From an uncultured Gammaproteobacteria bacterium (lineage in GTDB: Bacteria > Pseudomonadota > Gammaproteobacteria > HK1): a DNA stretch of 64,000 nucleotides. The stretch is taken from positions 1,877,001-1,941,000 of the forward strand of contig OY282378.1 of assembly GCA_958295835.1 (NCBI GenBank), in the 5' to 3' direction. The notes below the pieces were generated by a model. It was given only the letters and a program-made list of their open reading frames with translations, did not search any database and was not told the DNA's origin. This document shows, piece after piece, positions 7,722 to 16,803 of the stretch; positions within the stretch are counted from its first letter, which is position 1; each line of letters opens with the position of its first letter. A program made the translations under genes and the position numbers.

Positions 7722-9722
7722 ATGCAAGCGATAGGGATGCGCGCCATGGCCCTGCGTGTCGTCGATTTCGGCCGCGACCGCAAAACGCGTCTGTACTACG
7801 CGGCTTGCGTCGTCTTGCTTGTCACCGCGGCGGGGCTGCGCTTCCATGACCTTTCGGAGAAGTCTCTACGGCATGACGAAGCGGCAGCGGCCAATATTTC
7901 GAGAGGCGCGCTCTCGGAAGTAATCCCCGGTACCCGTTACGGTAACTCCTCTCCAATCCTGTACCCCCTGGTCCTGTACGCGGTACAGAAAGTCGAGAGC
8001 ACGCCCTTCAGTATTCGGGTCGTGCCGGCGACGGCCAGCGTTCTGACCGTCGCCGTGATGCTCTTGTTGCTGCCGCGCCTCGGGGTCGCTCGGGGAGCCG
8101 CGTTTCTGGCGGCCCTGCTCGCCACGCTTTCGGCTGAAGCAATCCGGCACGCGCAGGATGCGCGGGAATACTCCATCGACGCGCTGCTTGCCGTGCTGAT
8201 GATAGCGGGGCTGCTGCGGTATCTGCGGGACGGCCGGAAGGCCCTGCTTTGCGTTTCGCTGTTCCTTGCGCCGTTGCTCCAGTACGGCTTGGTGCTGTTC
8301 GGCGCCGCCGTCATGGGCGCCGCCGTCGTCGCTCCACGCGTCTCCGAACAGGAAAGGGGAGTGCCTGCCCTGGCCGGATTGGGGATTGAGCTGAAACGAC
8401 GCTTGGACTTGGCCGCGCCCTGTGGGTTCTTCCTGGCTGGGGGTACCTTGAGCTACTTGATGACTCTACGCTATCAATGGCAGGAAGGGGGATTCGGCTC
8501 GGGTGGCTATTTGTGGGCGTACTACTATCAGGGAAAATTCGACGCGCACTCGATCCTCGAAATCTTCGAGTTTTCGATTGATGGAATCTGGAGCTCGTTG
8601 AAGTATCATTTGCCAGAGGTTGTTGCGATAGCGGCGCTTGCCGCATTCGCGATCCTCCTCGCCGCAGCATTCCTCGGAAAGTTTCGAGGCAAGTTGCAAA
8701 CCAGCGCCATCGCAGTTCTATTTTCGTTTTGCATTGCAGTTTCCGCCGGTGCTGCCGTGCTGGGAATATATCCGCTTGGGGCCATTCGCCAAGACATCTA
8801 TCTGGGTCCGATTGTCTTCCTGGCGGTCGGTTTGGCCTTTCATTGGACCGCCGGTCGTCTATCCTTGCTCACGCGCCGAGGGTGGACGACGCCGGCCTTG
8901 CTCGTTGTAATGGCTGGTGCGACAGTGCTTGCCGGGGTAGGCGCCATGCGGCAGGACAGTCCGTACCAGACACGTGAAAACATCAAGGCCGTTCTCGCCG
9001 TACTGAAAAAACGGGTGCGGGAAGAGGACATGGTCTACGCAGACTGGGGGCCAATCCCGGTCATGCAGTTCTATCAAGGAAATGAAGAAAAACCGGCCAA
9101 TTGCCACTATGGAACCTCTGGCTGGTGCCGGCGCTCTCCGAATTCGTGTCTCCGTGAGATGGCTGACTTGGCCTACTGGCACGAACATCGCAACGGCAGA
9201 ATCTGGTTTGTTACTTGGCTGAAACTGACGGTGTTGGAGAGTAATATGCCGGGGATTTCTGTTAAGGAGGTGGTTTCTGGCGGAAAGCCCCGTCTCTATC
9301 TGATTGAAGATACGGCAGCCTTGATAAACCGCTACGTTACTGATGCGGTGAGAGATTTGGAGGCAATCTTGACTCGTAAGCCGTCAATCCGCTCCACCTT
9401 CGATGTCCATCTCACCGATGACATGTTGATCTTGTCTAAGGAGCCGTGCGGCGCGGAGGACGTGCAGGAACCCTTCTTCCTGCACATTGTCCCGGCGGAC
9501 ACGAGCGATCTGCCCGAACATCGCAAGCAGTACGGTTTCGACAACCTCGACTTCCGCTTCAACGACCGTGGTGGCCGTTGGTTTCGGTCAGCCGAGCGGT
9601 GCGTCGCTTTGCGAGAACTTCCCGATTACGACTTCAATGGCATCCGCACCGGCCAGTTCCTCGGCAACGAGGACGGCTCCTACACACACCTCTGGGTAGG
9701 GGAAATTCGCTTCGATGAGTAG
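7722..9722 (+). CDS. GT39/ArnT-like polyprenyl-phosphate-dependent glycosyltransferase with C-terminal soluble domain
   Basis: A 666-aa GT-C enzyme expected to transfer a sugar from a polyprenyl phosphate donor on the outer side of the inner membrane. After a first helix (about 24-40), the external loop LSEKSLRHDEAAAANISRG holds the D/E pair that serves as catalytic base in PMT/ArnT enzymes. RHAQDAREYSIDALLAVLMI is the following conserved loop and helix, and about ten helices run to residue 415. The last 120 residues are a soluble domain (SIRSTFDVHL ... QYGFDNLDFRFNDRGG). GGGGAGG lies about 8 nt before ATG 7722, supporting that start. The ATG originally overlapped the stop of the flippase-like gene. 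Its 3' end overlaps the FAD oxidoreductase gene by 8 nt. Confidence 0.85.
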   Translation: MQAIGMRAMALRVVDFGRDRKTRLYYAACVVLLVTAAGLRFHDLSEKSLRHDEAAAANISRGALSEVIPGTRYGNSSPILYPLVLYAVQKVESTPFSIRVVPATASVLTVAVMLLLLPRLGVARGAAFLAALLATLSAEAIRHAQDAREYSIDALLAVLMIAGLLRYLRDGRKALLCVSLFLAPLLQYGLVLFGAAVMGAAVVAPRVSEQERGVPALAGLGIELKRRLDLAAPCGFFLAGGTLSYLMTLRYQWQEGGFGSGGYLWAYYYQGKFDAHSILEIFEFSIDGIWSSLKYHLPEVVAIAALAAFAILLAAAFLGKFRGKLQTSAIAVLFSFCIAVSAGAAVLGIYPLGAIRQDIYLGPIVFLAVGLAFHWTAGRLSLLTRRGWTTPALLVVMAGATVLAGVGAMRQDSPYQTRENIKAVLAVLKKRVREEDMVYADWGPIPVMQFYQGNEEKPANCHYGTSGWCRRSPNSCLREMADLAYWHEHRNGRIWFVTWLKLTVLESNMPGISVKEVVSGGKPRLYLIEDTAALINRYVTDAVRDLEAILTRKPSIRSTFDVHLTDDMLILSKEPCGAEDVQEPFFLHIVPADTSDLPEHRKQYGFDNLDFRFNDRGGRWFRSAERCVALRELPDYDFNGIRTGQFLGNEDGSYTHLWVGEIRFDE

Positions 9723-11061
9723 CCGGACGATGGCGGGCGGCTCCCGGCCCCACGTCGCGGTGATCGGCGGCGGTTTCTGCGGACTCGCTGCGGCTTACGA
9801 GCTCGGCCGGCGCGGTGTCCGCGCCACGGTGCTGGAGCGCGACGCCGAAGTCGGCGGCCTCGCCGGCAGCTTCGCCGCCGGTGGTACGCGGCTCGAGAAG
9901 TTCTACCATCACTGGTTCACCAACGATGTCCACGTGATGGAACTCATCAAGGAGCTGGGCCGGTCGGCCGAGGTGGTGCTGCGTCCTGCCCGGACCGGCA
10001 CGTACTACGCCCACGACTTCTTCAAGCTCTCCACACCCCTCGACCTGCTGCGCTTCTCGCCCCTGCCATTCCCGGACCGCATCCGGCTCGGACTGCTGGC
10101 GCTCAGGGCGCGCCGGGTGAAGGACTGGAGCGCCCTCGAAGACCGCACCGCCGCCGACTGGCTGCGCGAGATGGGCGGCGAGCGGGTCTACAGGGTGGTC
10201 TGGGAGCCGCTCTTGCACGGCAAGTTCGGCGACTTGGCGGAAGAGGTGGCGGCGGTCTGGTTCTGGAACAAGCTCAAGCTGCGGGGCGGCAGCCGTGGCA
10301 GGGGCGGCGGGGAACGGCTAGCCTACTACCGGGGCGGCTTCGCCGCGCTGGCCGACGCGCTGGCCCAGGCCATCCGGGGCCAGGGCGGAGCAATCCGAAC
10401 CGGAGTCCCGGTCAGCGGCTTGCGGGTGGACGCGGGGCGGGCGGTCGGGGTGGTCACGCCCGAGGCGACGCTGGCCGCCGACGCGGTGATCGCGACGCCG
10501 GCGCTGCCTATCGTGGCCGACCTCGTGGCGCCTCACGCGCCGGGCGAGTACGTGGACGGTCTGCGGCGCATCCGCTATCTGGCCAACGTCTGCGTCGTGC
10601 TTGAGCTCGACCGCAGCCTGTCGGACATCTACTGGCTGAACGTCAACGACCCCGGCTTCCCCTTCGTGGGAGTCATCGAGCACACCAACTTCGAGCCGGC
10701 ATCGACCTATGCCGGGCGGCACATCGTGTATCTGTCCCGCTATCTGCCCGAGAGCGACGCGCTGTGGGGGATGCCGGACGAGGAAGCGGTCGCGTTCACG
10801 CTCGCACACCTGCGGCGGATGTTTCCCGACCTGACGGACGACCGGATCTTCGCCGCCCACGTCTGGCGCGCACAGTACGCGCAGCCCGTCGTGGAGCGCG
10901 GCTACCGCCGGCTGCTCCCCGATACGCGCACGCCGGTGACGAACCTGTTTCTGGCGACCATGGCCCAGATCTATCCACAAGACCGGGGCACGAACTATGC
11001 GATCCGACAGGGCCGGGAGGTTGCCCGGACTGTCGCGGCGACGTTGGACGGTGCGGGATGA
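9715..11061 (+). CDS. FAD-dependent NAD(P)-binding amine-oxidase-type oxidoreductase
   Basis: A 448-aa flavoprotein. The dinucleotide site is HVAVIGGGFCGLAAAYELG (about 10-28), followed by LERDAEVGGLAGSF, the GG-doublet characteristic of the protoporphyrinogen-oxidase / amine-oxidase / UDP-galactopyranose-mutase superfamily. KFYHHWFTNDVHVMELIKELG follows. The C-terminal flavin-contacting part is TPVTNLFLATMAQIYPQDRG. Homologues of this shape (FYHH, YPQDRGTNYAIRQGR) occur in polysaccharide and lipid-linked glycan clusters. Its place as the last gene of the coupled GT2/flippase/GT39 set suggests it modifies a sugar or polyprenol intermediate. The actual substrate cannot be read from sequence. 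Confidence 0.85.
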   Translation: MSSRTMAGGSRPHVAVIGGGFCGLAAAYELGRRGVRATVLERDAEVGGLAGSFAAGGTRLEKFYHHWFTNDVHVMELIKELGRSAEVVLRPARTGTYYAHDFFKLSTPLDLLRFSPLPFPDRIRLGLLALRARRVKDWSALEDRTAADWLREMGGERVYRVVWEPLLHGKFGDLAEEVAAVWFWNKLKLRGGSRGRGGGERLAYYRGGFAALADALAQAIRGQGGAIRTGVPVSGLRVDAGRAVGVVTPEATLAADAVIATPALPIVADLVAPHAPGEYVDGLRRIRYLANVCVVLELDRSLSDIYWLNVNDPGFPFVGVIEHTNFEPASTYAGRHIVYLSRYLPESDALWGMPDEEAVAFTLAHLRRMFPDLTDDRIFAAHVWRAQYAQPVVERGYRRLLPDTRTPVTNLFLATMAQIYPQDRGTNYAIRQGREVARTVAATLDGAG

Positions 11062-11078
11062 CAGGCTCTCGGTGCGTG

Positions 11079-11210
11079 CGCGGGGACCTCGGCCAGGGCC
11101 ACACACCCACCACCGCGGACGTTGGCCATCGCCTGAGGGCCTACGTGCACTATACGGACAAAGACGGCAAGACAATCAGAGCGATGACCGCGCCGTCCGA
11201 ACCGTGCTGA
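11079..11210 (+). pseudogene. Scrap of a bacterial Ig-like/cadherin-like surface-protein repeat
   Basis: In one frame the sequence reads GQGHTPTTADVGHRLRAYVH and then YTDKDGKTIRAMTAPSEP before a stop at 11208-11210. The pattern (Y/H)TPTxADVGHRLRAYVxYTD is the hallmark of tandem Ig-like repeats in very large bacterial surface proteins. Only about one repeat remains, with no signal peptide or neighbouring repeats, directly behind the FAD oxidoreductase gene. Confidence 0.55.
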
Positions 11211-11216
11211 AGGCTT

Positions 11217-11582
11217 ATGACCGCGCCGGCGCACTGCGGTCAAGCTTGGCAGTCAATCCTGTCGGGTGAACCCGTCATCCGCTCTACCTTCGATGTATAT
11301 GTCGGCGAAGACTCACCGACCTGCATCAAGGAGCCGGGCGCCCGCGCCGACACGGAGGCGAATTTCTTTCTGCACCTGATTTCCGCCAACGTGGCTGACC
11401 TTCCAGACCATCGCCGGCAGCACGGCTTTGACAACCTGGACTTTGATTTCGAGGAGCGCGGCGGGGCCGCCGCAGGCCAGGCGGTCGAAGCGTCCGGCCT
11501 CGGCGGCCCTCCGGGGCGGGCGCGGTCCCGGCGCCGTACACGGCGGGTCTTCAGAGCGCCCGCCGGCAGCCCGACACCGTGA
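11217..11582 (+). pseudogene. Remnant of the C-terminal domain of a second GT39-type protein
   Basis: SGEPVIRSTFDVYVGEDSP and HGFDNLDFDFEERGG match, block by block, the end of the GT39 protein encoded at 7722-9722 (SIRSTFDVHLTDD, FFLHIVPADTSDLPEHRKQY, GFDNLDFRFNDRGG). The nucleotide identity is only partial, so it is an old paralogue rather than a recent copy. Upstream, AYDRAGALRSSLAVNP lies in a different frame, showing a frameshift near 11266. After the GG the sequence loses similarity. Without its membrane part it cannot be functional. Confidence 0.6.
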
Positions 11583-11696
11583 CCCGGGACATCCTGGAGC
11601 ACGTCGCGCGGCACGGATGAGCCGCGCCCGGCTGATCGGCAGTCGCGGCGCCGTGGCAAGATCCGCAACGTCCATCAAGGCATGGGAGACCGCACG

Positions 11697-12731
11697 ATGC
11701 TCGACTACCTGTTGCAGTACGGCCTGTTTCTCGCCGAGACGCTCACCATCGTCGCGGCCGTCGCGGCCCTGATTCTCCTCGTCGCCACGCTCGCGATGCG
11801 GCATCGGGGCGGCCTCGGCCCGGAGAAGCTCGAAGTCCGCGATCTGGGGGCGCGTTACCGCGAGATGAAGCAGACCATCGAGAGCGGTCTCCTCGGCGCC
11901 AGGGAACGCAAGGCGGCGGCCAGGACCCGCAAGCGTGAGGCGAAGGCCCGCAAGAAGGAAATCCGCCCGGAACGCCCGCGGGTGTTCGTGCTCGATTTCA
12001 AGGGCGACATGCGCGCGAGCGCGGTGGCCTCGCTGCGCGAGGAAGTGACCGCGGTGCTGGCGTTCGCCCGACCCGAGGACGAGGTACTAGTGCGGCTCGA
12101 GAACACCGGCGGCCTCGTGCACGAGCACGGCTTCGCCGCCTCCCAGCTCATGCGGGTGCGCGACCGCGGCATCCGGCTGACCGTGAGCGTGGATCGGATC
12201 GCGGCGAGCGGCGGCTACATGATGGCGTGCGTGGCGGATCGGATCGTCGCCGCGCCGTTCGCCATCCTCGGCTCGATCGGGGTGCTCGCGCAAATTCCGA
12301 ACTTCCACCGCCTGCTCGATCGCCACGGCATCGACTTCGAGCAGTTCAAGGGAGGGGAGTACAAGCGCACGGTCACGCTGTTCGGTGAGAACACCGACGC
12401 CGACCGCGACAAGCTCAGGCAGGACATCGAGGAGATCCATGCGATCTTCAAGCACTTCGTCGTTGAGCAGCGTCCGGGGCTCGACGTCGAGAAGGTCGCC
12501 ACCGGCGAGCACTGGCTCGGGCGCCGGGCAAAGGACCTCGGCCTGTGCGACGAGCTGATGACGAGCGACGACTACCTTCTCGCGGCGAACGAGCGGGCCG
12601 ATCTCGTGGGGGTCCGGTTCGAAGCCCGGAAGCGGCTCGCGACCCGGCTCGCGGAGTCGATGGCGGTCCTTGCCGGCGGCGCCGAGGCCGCGCTGTGGGC
12701 AAGCACGCGGGATCGGCGCCTGTCGCTGTGA
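11697..12731 (+). CDS. sohB: SohB-type inner-membrane serine protease (S49 family)
   Basis: A 344-aa protein with one N-terminal membrane helix (MLDYLLQYGLFLAETLTIVA, matching the SohB opening MELLSEYGLFLAK) and a periplasmic S49 (signal peptide peptidase A-like) domain. The nucleophile serine is in DRIAASGGYMMACVADRI and the general-base lysine is in FKGGEYKRTVTLFGEN, giving the Ser-Lys dyad of this family. FVLDFKGDMRASAVASLREE opens the catalytic domain. ATG 11697 is preferred over ATG 11682 because the SohB N-terminus aligns there and GGGAGA lies just upstream. The gene is intact, although both sides are filled with gene fragments. SohB is essentially a gammaproteobacterial marker. Confidence 0.88.
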   Translation: MLDYLLQYGLFLAETLTIVAAVAALILLVATLAMRHRGGLGPEKLEVRDLGARYREMKQTIESGLLGARERKAAARTRKREAKARKKEIRPERPRVFVLDFKGDMRASAVASLREEVTAVLAFARPEDEVLVRLENTGGLVHEHGFAASQLMRVRDRGIRLTVSVDRIAASGGYMMACVADRIVAAPFAILGSIGVLAQIPNFHRLLDRHGIDFEQFKGGEYKRTVTLFGENTDADRDKLRQDIEEIHAIFKHFVVEQRPGLDVEKVATGEHWLGRRAKDLGLCDELMTSDDYLLAANERADLVGVRFEARKRLATRLAESMAVLAGGAEAALWASTRDRRLSL

Positions 12732-12782
12732 AGGTCGAACAGCCTGCCCCGGCGGGCAGCAAGCCGGGGGCAGGCTCCGCCG

Positions 12783-12912
12783 GCCTTCCGGCGCCAGATG
12801 GTCGAGCTGGTTCGCACCGGACGGACACCGGAGGAGCTGGCTCGTGAACGGCGATGTCGTCGTCTGCCGAAGGTAGACGGCTCGAACCCACCGCCCAGGC
12901 GATCCGCAACTT
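12783..12912 (+). pseudogene. Remnant of an IS3-family transposase OrfA
   Basis: AFRRQMVELVRTGRTPEELA (12783-12848) is followed, after about 30 bp of unrelated sequence and in another frame, by LEPTAQAIRNFG (12881-12912). The intact IS3 OrfA order is FRRQMVELVRxGRTPEELAREFEPTAQAIRNW, so this is the helix-turn-helix start of OrfA broken by a small insertion. OrfB and inverted repeats are absent. Confidence 0.65.
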
Positions 12913-13060
12913 CGGCCCGTCCATCCGCTTGTTCGTCTTGAACTATCCTTCTGCGGCGCAGGCTCCTAGAATGAGGTCGGATTCCGCGTGATACGGCGGG
13001 CGAGGGCACCGTCCCGGGGTGGTTCGTTTCCGGGGTCCCCCCGGCCATGACTCGGACACC

Positions 13061-13136
13061 GCCGGCTTAGCTCAGTTGGTAGAGCAGTTGCCTTGTAAGC
13101 ATCAGGTCGTCAGTTCGAGTCTGACAGCCGGCACCA
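13061..13136 (+). tRNA. tRNA-Thr (anticodon UGU)
   Basis: A 76-nt cloverleaf: acceptor GCCGGCT pairs with AGCCGGC, the D-stem is GCTC/GAGC, the T-stem is GTCAG/CTGAC around TTCGAGT, and the 3' CCA is encoded. The anticodon loop CTTGTAA places TGT at 13094-13096. The anticodon stem GTTGC/GCATC has one T-T mismatch at positions 28-42. No clear integrase or attachment-site repeat flanks it in this window. Confidence 0.93.
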
Positions 13137-13289
13137 GACTCCCGTTCAACCGAGCCTCGATTCCTGCGTTGGTCGTGCCCGCTTCGTGGGAGGTGGAGCC
13201 CGTGGAACGGCGTCCCGGTGAGTCGGCCATGCTCGGCCGGCCAGTTCGGGATGGTCTTTCCGAGGGCGCGGGGCTCCGGGGGCAGCGGC

Positions 13290-14903
13290 TCAGTGCTCCC
13301 ATCCCTTCCCGGGCACGCTGTCCAGAAGCTGGCGGGTGTACTCGTGACCGGGGCTCGCGAAGATCTCCGAGGTCGGACCGCGCTCCACGATCTCCCCGTG
13401 CCGCATGACCGCGATCTCGTCGCATACGTGCGCGGCGACCCGCAGGTCGTGGGTGATGAAGAGCATCGAAAGCGCGAGGGATCGGCGAAGCTCGTCGAGC
13501 AGGTCCAGCACCTGCTTCTGGACCGATACGTCGAGGGCCGAGACCGGCTCGTCGGCGAGGATCAGCGCGGGCTCCATCGCCAGCGCCCTGGCGATGCCGA
13601 TGCGCTGGCGCTGACCGCCGGAGAACTCGTGCGGAAAGCGCCCGGCCGCCTCCGGCTGAAGCCCCACCATTCCCAGCAGCTCGCGGGCCCGATCCCAGGC
13701 GGCGCGCCTCGGCGTCCCCCGCAGCGTCGGGCCCAGCGCGATGATGTCGCCGACCCGATGCCTGGGGTTCAGTGACGCGAAAGGGTCCTGGAAGACCATC
13801 TGCACCAGGTGGCGGTACGGCTTGAGCTGCTTCCTGGAGTATCCGGCGATGTTCTCTCCGTTGAGCAGGACGTCGCCGCCGTCGGCCTTCTCCAGTCCCA
13901 CCACGCAGCGGGCCAGGGTGGACTTTCCGGAGCCGGATTCCCCCACCAGGGCCACGGAGTGCCCGCGCGGCACCTCCAGGTTCACGTCGCGCACCGCGTG
14001 AACCCGCCGCCCGTGTCCGCCGAACAGGCCGGCACGGCCGCCGTAGATCTTGTTCAGTCCCTCGATCGCCAGTGCGGGCGCCGGCCTGTCTCCGGTCGAT
14101 ACGTGGCGAGGGTGCAGGCTGGGCACCGCCGACACCAGCGCCCGGGTGTAGTCCGCCTTCGGGTCGCGCAGCACGTCCTCGGTCGCACCGGACTCGATGA
14201 GCTTTCCATCGCGCATCACCACCACCCGGTCCGCGACCTCCGCCACCACGCCGAAGTCGTGGGTGATGAACATCACCGCCGTCCCGTGCTTGCCCTGCAG
14301 CTCCTTGAGCAGCGTCAGGATCTGGGCCTGGGTGGTCACGTCCAGCGCGGTGGTGGGCTCGTCGGCGATGATGAGGGCGGGCTCCAGCGCCAGCGCCATG
14401 GCGATCATCACCCGCTGGCGCTGCCCTCCCGAAAGCTCGTGGGGATAGCTGTCCGGGATGCGTTCCGGATCGGGCAGGTGGACGTCGGAGAACAGCTCCA
14501 TGACCCGCTGGCGCCGGGCCTGCGCACCGATGTCGGTGTGCACGCGGAAGATCTCGTCGATCTGTGCACCGACCTTCATGAGCGGGTTCAGGGCGACCAT
14601 CGGCTCCTGGAAGATCATGGAGATGCGCCCGCCCCGGATGGCGCGCATCTCCTCCTCGCCGGCCCGCAGGAGATCCCGGTTCTCGAAATGGATGGCGCCG
14701 TTGACGACGCGTACATGGGGCGCCGGCAGGAGGCCCAGGATGGATTTGGCCATGACCGACTTGCCCGAGCCCGATTCGCCCACCACGCACAGGATCTCGT
14801 TGCGATCGATGGTCAACGAGACCCCGTCCACCGCCAGGGGGCGATCCGACCAGACGGGCAACGCCACCCGCAGGTCTTCGATGCCGAGGACCGGCTGGTT
14901 CAC
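13290..14903 (-). CDS. Dipeptide/oligopeptide ABC transporter ATPase, two fused nucleotide-binding domains (DppD-DppF-like)
   Basis: A 537-aa cytoplasmic ATPase that joins both ATP-binding subunits of a peptide importer in one chain. Domain 1 (about 1-255) has Walker [14 protein letters not shown], signature [15 protein letters not shown] and Walker [13 protein letters not shown]. Domain 2 (about 275-537) has [28 protein letters not shown] and [12 protein letters not shown]. Each ends with an oligopeptide/dipeptide C-terminal region ([31 protein letters not shown]). The start is GTG 14903, whose GTGA overlaps the stop of the permease gene, so translation is coupled. It is the last gene of the A-B-C-DF operon. 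Confidence 0.92.
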   Translation of the reverse strand: MNQPVLGIEDLRVALPVWSDRPLAVDGVSLTIDRNEILCVVGESGSGKSVMAKSILGLLPAPHVRVVNGAIHFENRDLLRAGEEEMRAIRGGRISMIFQEPMVALNPLMKVGAQIDEIFRVHTDIGAQARRQRVMELFSDVHLPDPERIPDSYPHELSGGQRQRVMIAMALALEPALIIADEPTTALDVTTQAQILTLLKELQGKHGTAVMFITHDFGVVAEVADRVVVMRDGKLIESGATEDVLRDPKADYTRALVSAVPSLHPRHVSTGDRPAPALAIEGLNKIYGGRAGLFGGHGRRVHAVRDVNLEVPRGHSVALVGESGSGKSTLARCVVGLEKADGGDVLLNGENIAGYSRKQLKPYRHLVQMVFQDPFASLNPRHRVGDIIALGPTLRGTPRRAAWDRARELLGMVGLQPEAAGRFPHEFSGGQRQRIGIARALAMEPALILADEPVSALDVSVQKQVLDLLDELRRSLALSMLFITHDLRVAAHVCDEIAVMRHGEIVERGPTSEIFASPGHEYTRQLLDSVPGKGWEH

Positions 14904-15727
14904 AGGTCCGAGAGCCGGGGGTTGAGGGCGTCGTTGAGCCCTTCGCCCACCAGGTTGATGGACAGCACCGTGAGCAGAATGGCCACCCCGGGGATCGTCA
15001 CCAGCCACCAGGCGTCGCGCAGGAAGCTCCGCCCGGCCCCCACCATGAACCCCCAGCTCATCAGGTTCGGGGCGCCCAGGCCGAGGAAGGACAGCGCGCT
15101 CTCGATGAGGATGGCGGTGGCCACGAGCAGGGACCCGGTGACGATGAGGGGCGAGAGGGTGTTGGGCAGCACCTGGCGGAAGAGGATCGCCATGTCCCCC
15201 TGCCCCACCAGCACCGCAGCCTGGACGTACTCCCGGGCCTTCACCGACAGCACCTCGCCGCGCACCACGCGGGCGATGGGGGGCCAGCTCACGACCGCGA
15301 TGGCCACGATGAGGCTGGTGGCGGAGGGGGTGAGGATGGCCACCAGCACGATGGCGAAGATGAAGGACGGGATGGTCTGGAAGAACTCCGTGAGGCGCAT
15401 CAGCCCGTCGTCCACCAGACCGCCGAAATAGCCGGCGAGCGCGCCGACCAGGGTCCCGAAGGCGACGGAGACGAGGGTGGCCAGGATGGCGATGACCAGG
15501 GTGGTCCGTGCGCCGTGGACAAGGCCGGCCCAGATGCTGCGCCCCAGCGAATCGGTGCCGAAAGGGTGTTCCAGCGACGGTATGAGAAAGGGCTCGGCCA
15601 CGATCTCGAAAGGGTGGTGCGACGCGATCAGCGGTGCGGCAGCCGCGACGAGCACCACGAGCCCCAGCCAGGCGAGGCCGGCGATGACCCGCGGATTGCC
15701 CATGAAGCGCTGCCGGAACGTGTTCAC
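14900..15727 (-). CDS. Peptide ABC transporter permease (DppC-like)
   Basis: A 275-aa permease of the binding-protein-dependent inner membrane component family. LEHPFGTDSLGRSIWAGLVHGA is the conserved first periplasmic block of DppC/OppC (GTDxLGRD-like). The EAA loop that contacts the ATPase is EYVQAAVLVGQGDMAILFRQ followed by VLPN. IESALSFLGLGAPN is also typical. Six hydrophobic segments are visible. The start is GTG 15727, overlapping the dppB stop by GTGA, and its own stop overlaps the ATPase start in the same way. Confidence 0.92.
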   Translation of the reverse strand: MNTFRQRFMGNPRVIAGLAWLGLVVLVAAAAPLIASHHPFEIVAEPFLIPSLEHPFGTDSLGRSIWAGLVHGARTTLVIAILATLVSVAFGTLVGALAGYFGGLVDDGLMRLTEFFQTIPSFIFAIVLVAILTPSATSLIVAIAVVSWPPIARVVRGEVLSVKAREYVQAAVLVGQGDMAILFRQVLPNTLSPLIVTGSLLVATAILIESALSFLGLGAPNLMSWGFMVGAGRSFLRDAWWLVTIPGVAILLTVLSINLVGEGLNDALNPRLSDL

Positions 15728-16710
15728 TCGTCTACCTTGATGCGCGGGTCCAGCAGCACGTAGACGACGTCCACCACGATGTTGACGAACACCACCAGAC
15801 AGGCCGAAATGAAGAAGATTCCAAGCAACAGGTTGAAATCCCGAGAGAACAGCGCCTCGAAGGCGAGCTGTCCGAGGCCGGGCCACGCGAACACGCTCTC
15901 CACCACCACCGAGCCTCCGAGCAGGGCGCCCACCTGGACCCCGGCCATCGTGACCACGGGCAGCAGGGCATTGCGCAGCACGTGGCGGAAGGTGATCTGG
16001 CGCTCGGTGAGGCCCTTGGCCCTCGCGGTGGTCACGTAGTCGAGGCCCCGCTGCTCCAGCATGGTGGCGCGCATCAGGCGCGCGTACAGCGCCAGGTAGA
16101 ACAGGGAGAGGGTGATGGCCGGGAGCACGAGGTGGTGGGCGACGTCCAGCGCCCGGTCCCACCCCTCGTAGAACATGACCACGTTCTCCATCCCGGAGGT
16201 GGGGAACCAGTCCAGCCACACCGAGAAGACGAGGATCAGCATCAGCCCGACCCAGAACAGCGGCGTCGCATACGCGATGATGGCGCCGAGCGAGATGACG
16301 TGGTCCCTCCAGGTGCGTACCCAGATGGCGGCGAAGAGCCCGGACAGCGCGCCCAGTCCCACCGAGAGCACGAGCGTCGTGCCCATCAGCAGCAGGGTGG
16401 GCATCATCCGCTCCAGCAGCAGGTCCGACACCTTGGAGCTGTGGCGGAACGAGAACCCGAGGTCGAAGAGGAAGACGTTCCTGACGTAGACGGCGAGCTG
16501 CACCAGCACGGGCTTGTCCAGCCCGTAGCGGGCGCGCAGGTCCTGGATGTACTCCGCCGAGGCTCCGCCGGACTCGCCGGCCAGCACCTCGGCCAGATCG
16601 CCGGGCGCGAGCTGCAGCAGGAGAAAGCACAGCACGGTGACGCCCAGGATCACCGGCACCGCCTGCAGCAGCCGCCGGACGATGTAGCGCAGCAGGCGCA
16701 GGCCCGTCAC
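15724..16710 (-). CDS. Peptide ABC transporter permease (DppB-like)
   Basis: A 328-aa permease. The N-terminal helix YIVRRLLQAVPVILGVTVLC and the following FLLLQLAPGD are the usual DppB/OppB opening. RARYGLDKPVLVQLAVYVRN leads to the large periplasmic loop, and the EAA loop is DYVTTARAKGLTERQITFRH. It pairs with the DppC-like permease to form the membrane pore. It starts at ATG 16710, 93 bp after the binding-protein gene, and ends overlapping dppC by 4 nt. Confidence 0.92.
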   Translation of the reverse strand: MTGLRLLRYIVRRLLQAVPVILGVTVLCFLLLQLAPGDLAEVLAGESGGASAEYIQDLRARYGLDKPVLVQLAVYVRNVFLFDLGFSFRHSSKVSDLLLERMMPTLLLMGTTLVLSVGLGALSGLFAAIWVRTWRDHVISLGAIIAYATPLFWVGLMLILVFSVWLDWFPTSGMENVVMFYEGWDRALDVAHHLVLPAITLSLFYLALYARLMRATMLEQRGLDYVTTARAKGLTERQITFRHVLRNALLPVVTMAGVQVGALLGGSVVVESVFAWPGLGQLAFEALFSRDFNLLLGIFFISACLVVFVNIVVDVVYVLLDPRIKVDE

Positions 16711-16803
16711 GGCCGAGGTGTCCGTGGCCGGGAACGCGCGGCGCCGGCCATCGGCGGCGATGGCCGGCGCATCCGCAGGATCATCCGGGCGGGTCCCGCG
16801 GGC

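Noticed and set aside
12938..12972. TTGAAC ... TAGAAT as a promoter for the tRNA-Thr gene
   Set aside because: The spacing is 23 bp, too long for a sigma-70 promoter, and no better -35 was found at 16-18 bp.
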